Part shown: piece after piece, positions 24,674-35,854 of the stretch | Numbering within the stretch: position 1 is the first letter of the stretch | Layout: every line of letters starts with the position of its first letter | Source of the DNA: Chrysogorgia sp. JL179-B06 | Lineage: Eukaryota; Cnidaria; Anthozoa; Scleralcyonacea; Chrysogorgiidae | NCBI GenBank assembly: GCA_035772405.1 | Contig: JAYKKM010000381.1 | Coordinates: 1,114,001-1,178,000 of the forward strand | Length of the DNA: 64,000 nucleotides | Reading direction: 5' to 3' | Notes under the pieces: model-generated | Told to the model about the DNA's origin: nothing | What the model saw: the letters and a program-made list of their open reading frames with translations, nothing else | Databases searched by the model: none | Position numbers and translations under genes: made by a program

Positions 24674-26311
24674 ATGGAGCTTCACTCACAGAAATACGGC
24701 TACGAAGATGATCGGTTTGAGAACGCCGTCAGTGCCAACCTCCACTGCCCGATATGTCTTAACGTTCTTAAAGAACCAAAGATGTGCAGAAATAATGAAC
24801 ACATCTTTTGCTCTGTCTGTATTACTCAACATCTTGGTAATTCAGAAACGTGTCCTCAATGTATGGAAGAACTGACTGTAGAGACACTTCATCGAGCACC
24901 AAGAGTGCTTGTAAATTGTTTATCTGAACTCACTATCAACTGCGATTATTTCAGTCGAGGGTGTTGTGAGTTCGTTCGCCTTGAAAATCTTCAAATTCAC
25001 GTTATGAGTTGTGGGTTTTCCCCCGTGAAGTGTTCAAACAACGACTGTGGCATGGTGATCAATAAACAAGATAGAATTCATCATGAGGCAGAGCTTTGTG
25101 ACTTTAGGAAAGTAAAGTGTCATGACTGCGGTGAAATGAAGAAAGAAATAGAAGGAATTAAAGATCAACTGCACGAAATGAGAGATCAACTGTATCAACT
25201 TCCAGAAATAAAAGATCAACTGGTCGAAATGAGAGATCAACTCAATCAACTACCAGAAATGAGAGATCAACTGGCAGGAATGAAGGCCCAACTAGATGAA
25301 CTATCTTCCCTAAAAGAAGACATGAAAGAAGTCAGAGCTGTAATGGGCGAAGTACTACACAAGTTGAGTAACGCAGAACATGCCATTCAAGTTCCACTTC
25401 ATGCTAATGCAACAAAGGAAGATATTGTCATTGCGGGTGGCTACGAAGGGGGCTACCCTTGTAGTTCCGTCGAGACATTCAGCTGGAACGAAAGAGCGTG
25501 GACTCAACTGCCACCAATGAGAAAATGTCATGCAGGAGCTTCCTCCTTTGTTTATGAAAATCAAATGTTTGTGTCTGGTGGAGACACAGCAGATCATTGT
25601 CATACTGATTCAATGGAAATTTTGAAGATTGGTGAACAACCTTTAAAATGGACTGAATCTCCCGCCAAACTTCCTTTCAAGTGCGACGATCATAAGACGG
25701 TAGTTTATCAAAACAGTTTGATTCATGTTGGTGGATATGATGCAACTGAGGGTGAATACTCTGACGCCATTTCTGAAGTTCTTCTTACTCCACATTATTC
25801 TAAGAAGCTGTTATGTAGAATGCCGCAACCAAGACAATATCATGGTGTGGAGATCTTTACAGACAATATTTTGATTTTGGGAGGCAGTACTTCTTGCTCT
25901 AGTGAAGATAGTCTAGATAGTGTGCTTGTGTATGATGTAAATAAGAAAGAATGTAAACAAATGCCTTCATTGCCCCAAGCTGTCTTGGGAATGGCCACAG
26001 TTAGCTGGCAAGATAAAGTAGTTGTGATTGGAGGGGTTGATAAGGATGACAAGGCTTTGAATGATGTATTAATGTATGATTCTAAAACTGGAGAGAACAA
26101 TGTCCTACCATCAATGCAGCATAAGAGGTACGGATGTTCGGCGATTATTACTGGAGATGTCATTGTAGTAATGGGAGGAGTGAATGAGAAAGATGAAAGT
26201 CTTAGTTCAGTTGAATGCTTTACTTTGGGAGGTAACTCATGGGAAGAACTTCCACCCATGATTCAACCTAGGAACTATGCAACTGCTGTAGTTATTCCAT
26301 CTATGTTTTAA
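24674..26311 (+). CDS. RING / TRAF-ZnF / coiled-coil / kelch E3 ligase candidate, gene 2
   Basis: Intact 545-residue reference copy. The RING (25-63: C25, C28, C38, H43, C46, C49, C60, C63) should recruit an E2 ubiquitin-conjugating enzyme. TRAF-type fingers follow: C90-C97-H109-C113, C120-C125-H137-C142 and C149-C152. Residues 155-245 form a coiled coil of DQL-containing modules, expected to oligomerise. Residues 250-545 hold six kelch blades marked by IAGG, SGG, VGG, LGG, IGG and MGG, the presumed substrate-binding propeller. No signal peptide or membrane segment, so probably cytosolic. The start follows a stop in TGATGG and is conserved in all paralogues. The stop is a tandem TAATAA overlapping AATAAA, with another AATAAA at 26473-26478. 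Ubiquitin-ligase activity is inferred from the domains. Confidence 0.93.
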   Translation: MELHSQKYGYEDDRFENAVSANLHCPICLNVLKEPKMCRNNEHIFCSVCITQHLGNSETCPQCMEELTVETLHRAPRVLVNCLSELTINCDYFSRGCCEFVRLENLQIHVMSCGFSPVKCSNNDCGMVINKQDRIHHEAELCDFRKVKCHDCGEMKKEIEGIKDQLHEMRDQLYQLPEIKDQLVEMRDQLNQLPEMRDQLAGMKAQLDELSSLKEDMKEVRAVMGEVLHKLSNAEHAIQVPLHANATKEDIVIAGGYEGGYPCSSVETFSWNERAWTQLPPMRKCHAGASSFVYENQMFVSGGDTADHCHTDSMEILKIGEQPLKWTESPAKLPFKCDDHKTVVYQNSLIHVGGYDATEGEYSDAISEVLLTPHYSKKLLCRMPQPRQYHGVEIFTDNILILGGSTSCSSEDSLDSVLVYDVNKKECKQMPSLPQAVLGMATVSWQDKVVVIGGVDKDDKALNDVLMYDSKTGENNVLPSMQHKRYGCSAIITGDVIVVMGGVNEKDESLSSVECFTLGGNSWEELPPMIQPRNYATAVVIPSMF

Positions 26312-27280
26312 TAAAATTTAAGAACTTTTAATGTGTCTGATGATTCTTCTGTGTGGAGTGAATGATTCTTCTTATTCTCTTTAAGTGGACTACTTACACA
26401 GTGGCTTACAATTTTCATTTGCAAAAAACTCTGGTGTTTTTTAGATTGTGCATGTTTCCTGTTTCCCTATTAAATAAAATAGATTAACTTATTTTCCTTC
26501 GTGTACCCACTTGTTTCACAAGTTTTATTTTATATTTCAATGTGACATTTTCTTATTTCAATCTTAAACTGCTACTGTCATTAAAAATTGTGTTGTGATT
26601 TTTTTCCATAAAATCAAAGTACAACACCAAATAAGTACACTCACTTAATATTAAAGAAAAATAATAAATTTAAGACAATAAATTGGCACAATTTGCATGT
26701 TTGAGCCGTTATATCTCCGAAACTAAAAGTTTAACGCAAAAACTAATCCAGAACTTATTAACTAACTTTTTATGCTCTATCCGAATCACCAAAAACCCAT
26801 TTTGGGTTTATAGCACTTTAAGCCTTGACAAAATAAATAGTTTACTACAAACTGTTAGCAGACTTGCTGCAAGCCTGCAGCAAACAGCTCGTGTAGCCAT
26901 TAATAATTATTTGGGCATGGCTGCAAAACTATTTGTTTCATAAAATTGAAATACACTTACATATAATTACTTTTTCAAAGTACTTTAAATATTCGAAAAT
27001 AAAATAAGAATACGGCCATGCTTATGACATCACACTGCATAATGACTTATTGAAAACGCTTATATATCCTTGAGATTATGTAATGAAATCACTTGAAATA
27101 CAGGTGCATGTGCGTGGATGTATCCAATAACATCAAATATGCAAATCACCAAACGATTCCTGTGATGATGTAAAGATATGCAGAATTTTTCAATAAGTCT
27201 CAGTATGCATTGTGATGTCATAAGTATGATCGTTTACATATTAAACAAATCTTAATATCTCAAAAATGAAGTGAGATATG

Positions 27281-28195
27281 AAAAATAAAGATTAAAGCCA
27301 AGCATTTGACTTTTAGTCAAGACATGACAGAAATTTGAAATTTATTAGCTAACGTTTCGTTGAGACATACAACATCTTCAGAGCGATTTAAATTATGTGA
27401 CACAAGTAGGTATACATATATACACAGTTCATTCAGTATTAGGTTACAAAACGGTCAAAAATTTAAAACGGTCAAATATATATGATAACGATTAGTCAAG
27501 AGATTAAATTCAAATGTTGACCAAGTTAATGAAACGTATACAACGCCAACATAAGTTCTGTCCCACTTTGGCCTTAGCTAATAAATTTCAAATTTCTGTC
27601 ATGTCTTGTCTTAGACTATGTGCACTGCACGGTGTCGTTTTCAAGCGTTTTTATTTATGTCGTTTTCAATTTTGTCGTTTTGGCACTCCGTTAACACGAA
27701 GTGTTTTCGCAATATCCATCGCATTGTTTACAGTTTGGCCTGTCGTCTGTTAAGACTTTTAAATGCCGTTTTAATCGCTTTTTTTGACTCATTAAATAAT
27801 TGAATGGCTGTATTTTTTCTTTTATTTGTTGTTGTTATTGTTATTAATAACGAGTTCACAACCAGGGTTGCCAGCTGAAAGATCAAGTTCCAGGCGAACA
27901 AAAATAATATCAGAATATACGCCATTTTGAATTTTTAGCGTTTCAGGGTTTTCCCAAGGTTTTCCCCTGTTCACACGAGAACAAGAGGCAAAACGACACA
28001 GTTGAAAACGTTTTCAATAGCGAAAACGGTTATCAGATATCGTTTTCGTTATTGAAAACGTTTTCGTCAGTTGACGTCGTTTTCATCTGTTTTCGTGTGA
28101 TACTTTTTGAAACGCGTTTCAGATAAAAACGCTTGAAAACGACACCGTGTGCACATAGTGTAAAAGTCATTTGCTGGGCTTTAATCTTTATTTTT
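27281..28195. mobile_element. Nested inverted-repeat element (copy C)
   Basis: Same as 852-1752; inner element 27615-28159. Confidence 0.7.
27355..27381 (-). ncRNA. Hammerhead-ribozyme-like core, copy C
   Basis: Same minus-strand CTGAAGA / GTTG-CAAC stem / GAAA arrangement as copy B. Confidence 0.33.
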
Positions 28196-29480
28196 AAATT
28201 ACGGTTCCCGCCTGGTGTTTTAATTTCCACAATTTTGAAAAGGAGATATCAAAAAGTTGTATATGGTTAGTCATAGTTTCAAGAGTTCTTTCAAACAAAA
28301 GAGTTATTTTACAACTGAATTTTTAATTGCAGTCAAAATCGGTCGTAGAAGACTGACGAAGTCGTGAATCAAAAAACACGGCACACGGTAACGGAAGATT
28401 AAAAATTGAACCTCGACAAGCGCCAGGCACATGAGATCCACTCACATTTGATTTCATAACAAACTCTGCGATAGGTGGCATTTTGAATTTTCATGATGCT
28501 ACGCGGGCGTGCAAGATGGGATTTTCTAGAAAAATGTATGCTTATGCTAGTTTATGTGTCTTGTTGGGAATTTTAAAGTGGCACTACGATGAAAATTCAC
28601 CGCCGTTTTTAGATTTTCTTTAGCATAGAATAGTATTTCAGGGTCGAAAGTGATCATCGATGTAAAAAAAACCTAAAAAATAGTATTTTGAAGTAAGTAC
28701 TTAGTAAGTACTGAGATCAGTTCCAAGTGAGCCCGCAATTTCGAAAGGTAATATTGTTTGTGACGTCAGACTCTCATTGCTATGCCTGATACTTGTTTTC
28801 TTCGAGAAGTAGATGAAATGTCCAGCCTTTCAGACGAAGAATTTATAAAAAACGACCTTGATCACTATGGATTTACTTGAAGAATTAGCCATGTGGAGTC
28901 TTCGCATTGAGAATCTGACGTCACTTCCTTACGCTGGTCAGGAACATGATCGATTAATGGCGGACGTAACAACTCCAGATTCGGAGTCAGAAAAATAATA
29001 CTTGCAATCGTCGAATCGCAAAACGGTTTCGACGGTGTAATATTTAGCAGCTCTGCTTTATAAATACGTAAAAATATCGATAGGTAAAAATTTGATCGTA
29101 GTACCACTTTAAAAGCACTAGTAAAAGCCGGTTTATTGGGCTTATATAACTTTCGCAACAGTTATGGTTATTTCCAGAGACATCAATAGAACAAAGAGGT
29201 GCATGGTTCTATTTTGGATGTTTTTCAGCCCGACAGGAAGGAGTTAACGCAGGACCTCGAGATTCGACCATGTTAAATAGCAAAAAATATCAAAAGTACA
29301 GCAGAAAGGTAAGATGATACTTTTTGTTTTTAGTATTGGTTATTTAATTGAACAAAAATTCCGAGGGTTATTAGGATTTTATTTTAAAATTAATTAAGAT
29401 GACACTTTTAGGCGATGGGTTAGGATTATTGTTACCACGTCACCGGAGTGTTTTTCAGTGGGGTCCTGTAGTACATCGCA

Positions 29481-29551
29481 ACATTACGTTACATTACATT
29501 ATGTTACATTGCATTATGTTACATTACATTATATTGCATTGCATTGCATTT
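29481..29551. repeat. (ACATT)n-type satellite, copy C
   Basis: Shortest of the three versions. Confidence 0.8.
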
Positions 29552-29591
29552 CACTAGGGTGAGAATCAGCTAAAAAATGCTACCGCGCGAC

Positions 29592-29971
29592 CATTAAAAT
29601 TTTATTGTCTTATTTGGAAGAACTTTTAAAATAATAAAGTAATTTCTTTCGAAGATTTTTGCTTCTTCGCTTTGCACGTTTTTGAAATATTTCAGTTTGT
29701 TTGATATACGCATGTCTGGAATTTCGTCAACATGCATAATGACTTAACGGAGAAGTTTGTGTATCACTTTCATTCTGGTGTTGTGGGAGAAACACGCGCA
29801 CATGTTATTCACACTATATAGTGTTCATTATAACATTCTCTGGTAAGTCACATGTGTGATGTGACGAAATTCCATACAAATATATCAAAAACAAAGCGAA
29901 GAAACGAAAATCTTCAAAAGAAGTTACTTTATCATTTTAAAAGTTCTTCCAAATAAAATTTATCGGACTGT
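29592..29971. mobile_element. Inverted-repeat MITE, copy C
   Basis: Same element as 6509-6871. Confidence 0.6.
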
Positions 29972-30394
29972 CTACGGAATCCAAATATGCCTCGCCGACC
30001 TTAGCGGGAAACCGAAAATTCTGGGTGGTTAGGATGACACCATAGGCGCGGGTTAGGGTTATGATTAGGGTCAGGCAGCTCCGTAACTTGTGTAGCAGGT
30101 TTTGCTCATGACATATGGGACGTAATTTTTAATTCACGTAACATCTCGGTATTATTTGTTACTGTTCTTGCACTTTTTCTTCATTCACTATTAAGTGAAA
30201 ATTACTGAAGTAATAAAGAAAAGTGCCATCGTATAGTAGTTTGCCTGTTATGCCTTTCGAAACGTTTTTCTATGCCGGTTATAATCCCACTCAAAACTGC
30301 TTATAAACGGGATTCTACGATATTTTGAAACGCAAAATGCAATATAAGTTTATGAAGAGCTAGACTAAGAATTGTCCTATATTGACAGTATCTT

Positions 30395-30668
30395 GCGTTT
30401 GGATTTTACATGATCGTAATATTTGGGCCTTCCTGAGCAAAATCATATATCTTGTCAGCCGAAAATTTCATCTTCACGACATGGACTTTTCGCTGTTAAA
30501 GTTATCGGATTTGATATCACAAGAGGCATTTTGGTGGACATCACATCTGGTAACTTTGACAGCGGAAAACTCCATGAAGATGAAATTTTCGGCTGACAAT
30601 ATATATATTATGATTTTGCTCAGGAAGACAGAAATATTACGAATATGTAAAATCCCCAAACATGAGAT
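30395..30668. mobile_element. Inverted-repeat MITE, copy C
   Basis: Same element as 7265-7580 with a shorter loop; the central 40 bp are deleted. Confidence 0.6.
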
Positions 30669-30691
30669 AGGCACTCTTTGGTTCTTCTAAT

Positions 30692-31305
30692 CAGGGGCGG
30701 CGGAGCAGGCGGGGGCAGAGGGGCCGTCGCCCCCCTGTCATAGTATTGAGTTACTACTTGATTGACACGTGATACATTGATACGATATACTTGCGTTAGA
30801 TGTAGACCAAAAGACATCATATGAAAGTAGAAGGATACAGAAAGTATTACACCCCCCCCCCAATGTCAATGCTGGGTGGGACACACCCCCCCCCCCCCCC
30901 CAATAAAACAGAAGCATAGATGCAAGCCAAAACGTGCAACTTCTGCTCCACAGTCCACAAAACTACGAGGTCGCGTCGTGCAGATGTCAAGTGTACGGTA
31001 CAAAAGTCTTGAAGGAATTTCGACTGTGAGGACTGCAAAGTACTATTGAAGAAAACTGGGAACCAGTTTGACCGACTTGGCCCCATGGCCCAGCTGGCCT
31101 CCATCTCGCTGTCAACCGCCATTAGTATTTTTATTAAAGTGGAAATTATGAAGCGAAAAGTTTAAAACTTCTCTCAAAATGGCGTTTCCGAGACTTACAA
31201 ATTCAAAAAATTTCAGTGGGAGCATGCCAACGGACTATCCTAAATTTGTTGACCCCTCCTCCCACCCCCCCCCCCCCCAATATCAAGACTGCTCCGCTGC
31301 CCCTG
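30692..31305. mobile_element. hAT-like MITE (CAGGGGCGGC family), copy C
   Basis: Ends CAGGGGCGGCGGAGCAG / GCTCCGCTGCCCCTG with ttctaat at 30685-30691 and 31306-31312. Counterpart of 17728-18366. Confidence 0.83.
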
Positions 31306-31947
31306 TTCTAATAAACAAAATACGTTCGCCCCTCGCGCCCTTAAGTTCTCGCCCAAAAAGCGCCTGCGGAGGAAGTAGCAAAATACGATATATGGAACGC
31401 AGGACCGCGAGTGCTGGGGAGTTCGGCTTTGCCCAGTTAAAAATATTAAAAATATGGAGAGCTTTAAATTAAAAAGTTAAAGAATCTGACTTTCATACTT
31501 CATGACAGCTAACCTTTAATAGGCTTAGTTATTTTTAACAGTCATCCACAACCTTGTTGTATTGAATTGCTCCGCGCTCGCGGGTTTCGCTCGGCCGTTG
31601 TAAGCCGTGGCGCCTGCGATACGCTAATGATATACACCGCATTAATATATTCAAGATGGCGCTGCCAAATCGCATTCTGGCGTGCTCTTTTGTCAGTAAT
31701 GTAGTAATTCATCTTCATCTCGGTTGCAGCACCAAAACTGTGGAATTCATTACCACAGGAAATTAGAAGTTTTGAAATATTAAGTAGTTTTACGTCGGCA
31801 GTTTAGAGCTTTGCTTTTTTTAAATAACTTTAAGAATATATATATTGTTGTAAGAGTATTGAGACTATTTTATAATGCTCCCAATACGTCTTTATTATTA
31901 TTATGTTGCACTGGAGACGATTCTGGAAAAAGCTTCATCACAAATAA

Positions 31948-32040
31948 CCGGAAGTTCCTGAACCAGTTCTGTTCCAAATAAGGAGATTTGGGTCATGACC
32001 CTTAATCACGAGATATTCCATTTCGCAATATTATAATAAT
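31948..32040 (+). promoter_or_regulatory. Predicted promoter of gene 3
   Basis: CCGGAAGT at 31948-31955 and TATTATAATAAT at 32029-32040. Just upstream (31684-31935) are words shared with the spacers of genes 4, 6, 7 and 8 (agtaatgtagtaattcatct, ttatgttgcactgga). Confidence 0.45.
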
Positions 32041-32139
32041 CAAGGTATTGTTTTGAGAAAACGAAAGCAAAGCTGTGCAAGAAACATCTTTGTCTGTCTC
32101 TCTGATCTATCGAGATAACTAACAGTTTTGTCAATCCAG

Positions 32140-32193
32140 ATGAATCCTCCAATTTCACTTCGTTCAACGAATCGTTCAGTCGACCTGTTTTAA
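32140..32193 (+). promoter_or_regulatory. Upstream ORF, 17 codons (gene 3)
   Basis: MNPPISLRSTNRSVDLF followed by TAA, 15 bp before the main ATG. Four codons longer than in genes 1 and 2. Confidence 0.55.
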
Positions 32194-32208
32194 ATTCTCT
32201 GAAGTCTG

Positions 32209-33777
32209 ATGGAGCTTCACTCACAGAAATACGGCTACGAAGATGATCGGTTTGAGAACGCCGTCAGTGCCAACCTCCACTGCCCGATATGTCTTAACGT
32301 TCTTAAAGAACCAAAGATGTGCAGAAGTAATGAACACATCTTTTGCTCTGTCTGTATTACTCAACATCTTGGAAATTCAGAAACGTGTCCTCAATGTATA
32401 GAAGAACTGACTGTAGAGACACTTCATCGAGCACCAAGAGTGCTTATAAATTGTTTATCTGAACTCACTATAAACTGCGATTATTTCAGTCGAGGTTGTC
32501 GTGAGTTCATTCGACTTGAAAATCTTCAAATTCACGTTAGGACTAGTTGTGGGTTTGCCCCCGTGAAGTGTTCAAACAACGACTGTGGCATGATGATCAA
32601 TAAACGAGATAAAATTCATCACGAGGCAGAGCTTTGTGACTTTAGGAAAGTAAAGTGTCATGACTGCGGTGAAATGAAGAAAGAAATAGAAGGAATTAAA
32701 GATCAACTGCACGAAATGAGAGATCAACTATCTTCCCTAAAAGAAGACATGAAAGAAGTCGGAGCTGTAATGGGCGAAGTACTACACAAGTTGAGTAACG
32801 TAGAACATGCCATTCAAGTTCCACTTCATGTTAATGCAACAAAGCAAGATATTGTTATTGCGGGGGGCTACGAGGAGGACTGCAGTGCTTGTAGTTCCGT
32901 CGAGACATTCAGCTGGAACGAAAGAGCGTGGGCTCAACTGCCACCAATGAGAAAATGTCGTGCAGAAGCTTCATCGTTTGTTTACGAAAATCAAATTTTT
33001 GTGTCTGGTGGATACACAGGAGGTGTTTCTCGATCTGATTCAATAGAAATTTTGAAGATTGGTGAACAACCTTTAAAATGGACTGAATCTCCCGCCAAAC
33101 TTCCTTTCAAGTGCACCAATCATAAGACGGTAGTTTATCAGAATAGTTTGATTCATGTTGGTGGATATGATGGAACTAAGGAAAAATACTCTGATGCCAT
33201 TTCTGAAGTTCTTCTTACTCCACCTTATTCTAAGAAGCTGTTATGTAGAATGCCACAACCCAGACAATGGCATGGTGTGGAGATCTTTACAGACAATATT
33301 TTGATTTTGGGAGGCAGTACATCTTACTCAGGTAAAGATAGTCTAGATAGTGTGCTCGTGTATGATGTAAATAAGAAACAATGTAAACAAATGCCTTCAT
33401 TGCCCCGAGCTGTCTGCAGAATGGCCACAGTTAGCTGGCAAGATAAAGTAGTTGTGATTGGAGGGGCTGGTAAGGATGGCGAGGCTTTGAATGATGTATT
33501 AATGTATGATTCTAAAACTGGAGAGAGCAATGTCCTACCATCAATGCAGCATAAGAGGGACGGATTTTCGGCGATTATCACTGGAGATGTCATTGTAGTA
33601 ATGGGAGGAGACAATGAGGAAGGTGAAATTATTAGTTCAGTTGAATGCTTTACTTTGGGAGGTAACTCATGGGAAGTACTTCCACCCATGATTGAACCTA
33701 GGTTCAGGGCAACTGCTGTAGTTATGCCAAGTTTTAATGTGTGTGAGGAGGAATCTTCAACTGATGATTCTTCTTAG
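32209..33777 (+). CDS. RING / TRAF-ZnF / short coiled-coil / kelch E3 ligase candidate, gene 3
   Basis: 522 residues, same domain order as gene 2. The RING is complete. An extra residue (HVRTSC instead of HVMSC) widens one finger. The coiled coil has only two DQL modules, the shortest among copies that keep the CHDC pair. All six kelch GG doublets are present. The C-terminus is new: a deletion of about 26 bp removed the usual stop (compare 38000-38036 in gene 4), so translation runs into former 3' UTR and ends with an acidic tail, VCEEESSTDDSS. AATAAA at 33881-33886. Same strand as its neighbours, 5.9 kb after gene 2. Confidence 0.92.
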   Translation: MELHSQKYGYEDDRFENAVSANLHCPICLNVLKEPKMCRSNEHIFCSVCITQHLGNSETCPQCIEELTVETLHRAPRVLINCLSELTINCDYFSRGCREFIRLENLQIHVRTSCGFAPVKCSNNDCGMMINKRDKIHHEAELCDFRKVKCHDCGEMKKEIEGIKDQLHEMRDQLSSLKEDMKEVGAVMGEVLHKLSNVEHAIQVPLHVNATKQDIVIAGGYEEDCSACSSVETFSWNERAWAQLPPMRKCRAEASSFVYENQIFVSGGYTGGVSRSDSIEILKIGEQPLKWTESPAKLPFKCTNHKTVVYQNSLIHVGGYDGTKEKYSDAISEVLLTPPYSKKLLCRMPQPRQWHGVEIFTDNILILGGSTSYSGKDSLDSVLVYDVNKKQCKQMPSLPRAVCRMATVSWQDKVVVIGGAGKDGEALNDVLMYDSKTGESNVLPSMQHKRDGFSAIITGDVIVVMGGDNEEGEIISSVECFTLGGNSWEVLPPMIEPRFRATAVVMPSFNVCEEESSTDDSS

Positions 33778-34582
33778 TCTCTTTAAGTCGACTAATGAAC
33801 ACAATGGCTTACGATTTTAATTTACAAAAAACTCTGAGTTTTTTTTAAAATTGTGTATGTTTCCTGTTTCTCTATTAAATAATAAATATTAACTCCCGAG
33901 GTTTTCGGGACATTTGATCACTGATTTCCATGCAACATGTCATGGTATTAGTTTGTAATACTTTGTTTACCGACGAAATATAATTTGTATTGTTTGAAAT
34001 TCATCGCGAACTGTCAACCAGTAAATGTTCTCTCATGTATGTTAATGAGGGAAACACTAGACATTTTCCCTGTTTTGAGGGGAAATTAGAAAGTTTTCCT
34101 GTCTTGAGGACATTCAGGGATTAAATCATCCAGTGAGAACAGAAGAAATTAAACATGGTATTATGGAAATAATTCATGGCTTGACGAGCTGCGTTGAGGG
34201 TCCGCGGAGAAGGGAGGGGTTGCTAGGTGGCTTCAGCCCCGCATTAATTTTCTGGAAAATTATAAACGCGAAGACAATCCAGTGTAGCGGACATTTCTAG
34301 TGTAATCCTTTGCAATATGTCTTTAAGTTTTGTTTTTACTTGCTGTATAATAATCGTTGGTTGTTCAGATCCTGATTTCAGAAATGAGAACTAATTACTC
34401 ATGAACTTTCAGTTAAATAATCAACTCCCAAAGCTACAATATATATTAAAACAAAGATAAATGATCTGTTTACAATATGCGTACAGCTTATCAGGCTAGC
34501 GAACGTAGTTTTCTTAAAAAGAGCGGATAATCATGCATATCATAACGTGTTAACAATCCCACATCCAGTGGGCTGGTACGAG

Positions 34583-34750
34583 TGCCTTGTATTTGCTCGT
34601 CAATGCCTTGTATTTGCTCGTCAATGCCTTGTATTTGCTTGTCAATGCCTTCTATTTGCTCGTCAATGCCTTCTATTTGCTCGTCAATGCCTTCTATTTG
34701 CTCGTCAATGCCTTGTATTTGCTCGTCAATGCCTTGTATTTGCTCGTCGG
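34583..34750. repeat. 21-bp minisatellite, 8 units
   Basis: Eight units of tgccttNtatttgctcgtca(a), with N = g or c. Because 21 is a multiple of 3, several frames stay open on both strands. These ORFs are an effect of the repeat and no gene is called. Confidence 0.9.
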
Positions 34751-35854
34751 CCACTTCCTTATATGGAATACGTACTAGAAGTACATATGAACCTTTAACC
34801 ACCAAAAATTTGTCTTACCCAACCCATTTCTCTTTGGTACCAACCCCCCAGCCTTAAATAATGAACACTTCCTTACTTAGAACAGTGTTTCCCCAGTGTT
34901 GGCCCCAGTCCTATAATGAACCCGAATGAGGACATTGTCTTATACCAGATCTCAACGTAATTGGTGACAGAAGCATATTATTATACTTATAAATCCGCAA
35001 TAATCCCAGGTCACGTAACTCATTGGTGGCCATATTGGTTGAAAACCTAAAACCTTCTTGAGTACATGGATAAACATCAACATTTACCAAACAAACAACA
35101 TAATTTGATTTAAACATTAATTACGTTTATTATCCTAAGTTCAATGTGTAACGTGCCGAGTTACAACATACTAAATGCGCGAACGGAGAACCACACACAC
35201 TCAACAGAGTTGGAATGGAGAACCATTTATTAGAAACAAAGTGCAATCTTATATAGCGTAACATTGCGTGGGAATCACACCCAAAAAGGAACTACGTCAA
35301 TTACATAATTTGCGATGACAACAACTAAACAAATGCAGGAAGCCGCCTAATCTCATTATCATTACTACGTCAATGCAACATGCAATATATGAATCCACGA
35401 ACGCCACAAATGGTAGGAATTCATTTGCATAAACAAAAATATGAGAGTAATTGTAATTAGAGGAAATATCAATCGCTAAAATTTTGCATTTACAGTAAAG
35501 TTCTACAACCTGACAACTTAGCATGATAAACTAGATAACTATTTACATCAAATTAGGCTGTTTGTTTGTTTACATTATTTGTATTCGCGTTCTTCAAGAT
35601 GCTTTTTATTGCCATCCAATATGGGCGACTGAGAGTCACGTGACCTTGTTGTCATGGATACGAAGACTGCAAATTATTACCTACATTATGATAAATATCA
35701 CTTGAAAGTTAAAACGACTTTGGGTAAAATATCTGGAAGATTTAGGAATATTTGTTTTTTGATGGTGAAAGCTACGTTGTGTACTAGTTCATACGTGCGA
35801 CATATACCGCCATGCGAATTAATTTTGCATAACACGCCAACGCAAGACAATTAC

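Larger units (their letters stand above)
13979..26817 (+). repeat. Segmental duplication unit, copy B
   Basis: Counterpart of 393-13978. It lacks the two large copy-A insertions and instead carries the composite element at 20299-22898. Ends with intact gene 2 and its 3' flank. Unlisted stretches (13979-14423, 15282-16486, 18374-18916, 19036-20293, 23944-24420) contain no gene I can support. Confidence 0.9.
26818..31680 (+). repeat. Segmental duplication unit, copy C (truncated)
   Basis: Aligns with the first part of copies A and B up to catcttcaagatggcgctgcc, then diverges at about 31681 into the upstream region of gene 3. The gene-bearing half is missing. It lacks the 2324-4058 and 4197-5864 insertions. 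Stretches 26818-27280, 28196-29480 and 31313-31680 hold no gene I can support. Confidence 0.88.

Noticed and set aside
34491..34805. Reverse-strand ORF of repeated EQIQGID and the forward MPCICSS ORFs
   Set aside because: Direct consequence of a 21-bp tandem repeat without stops; all frames are equally open.
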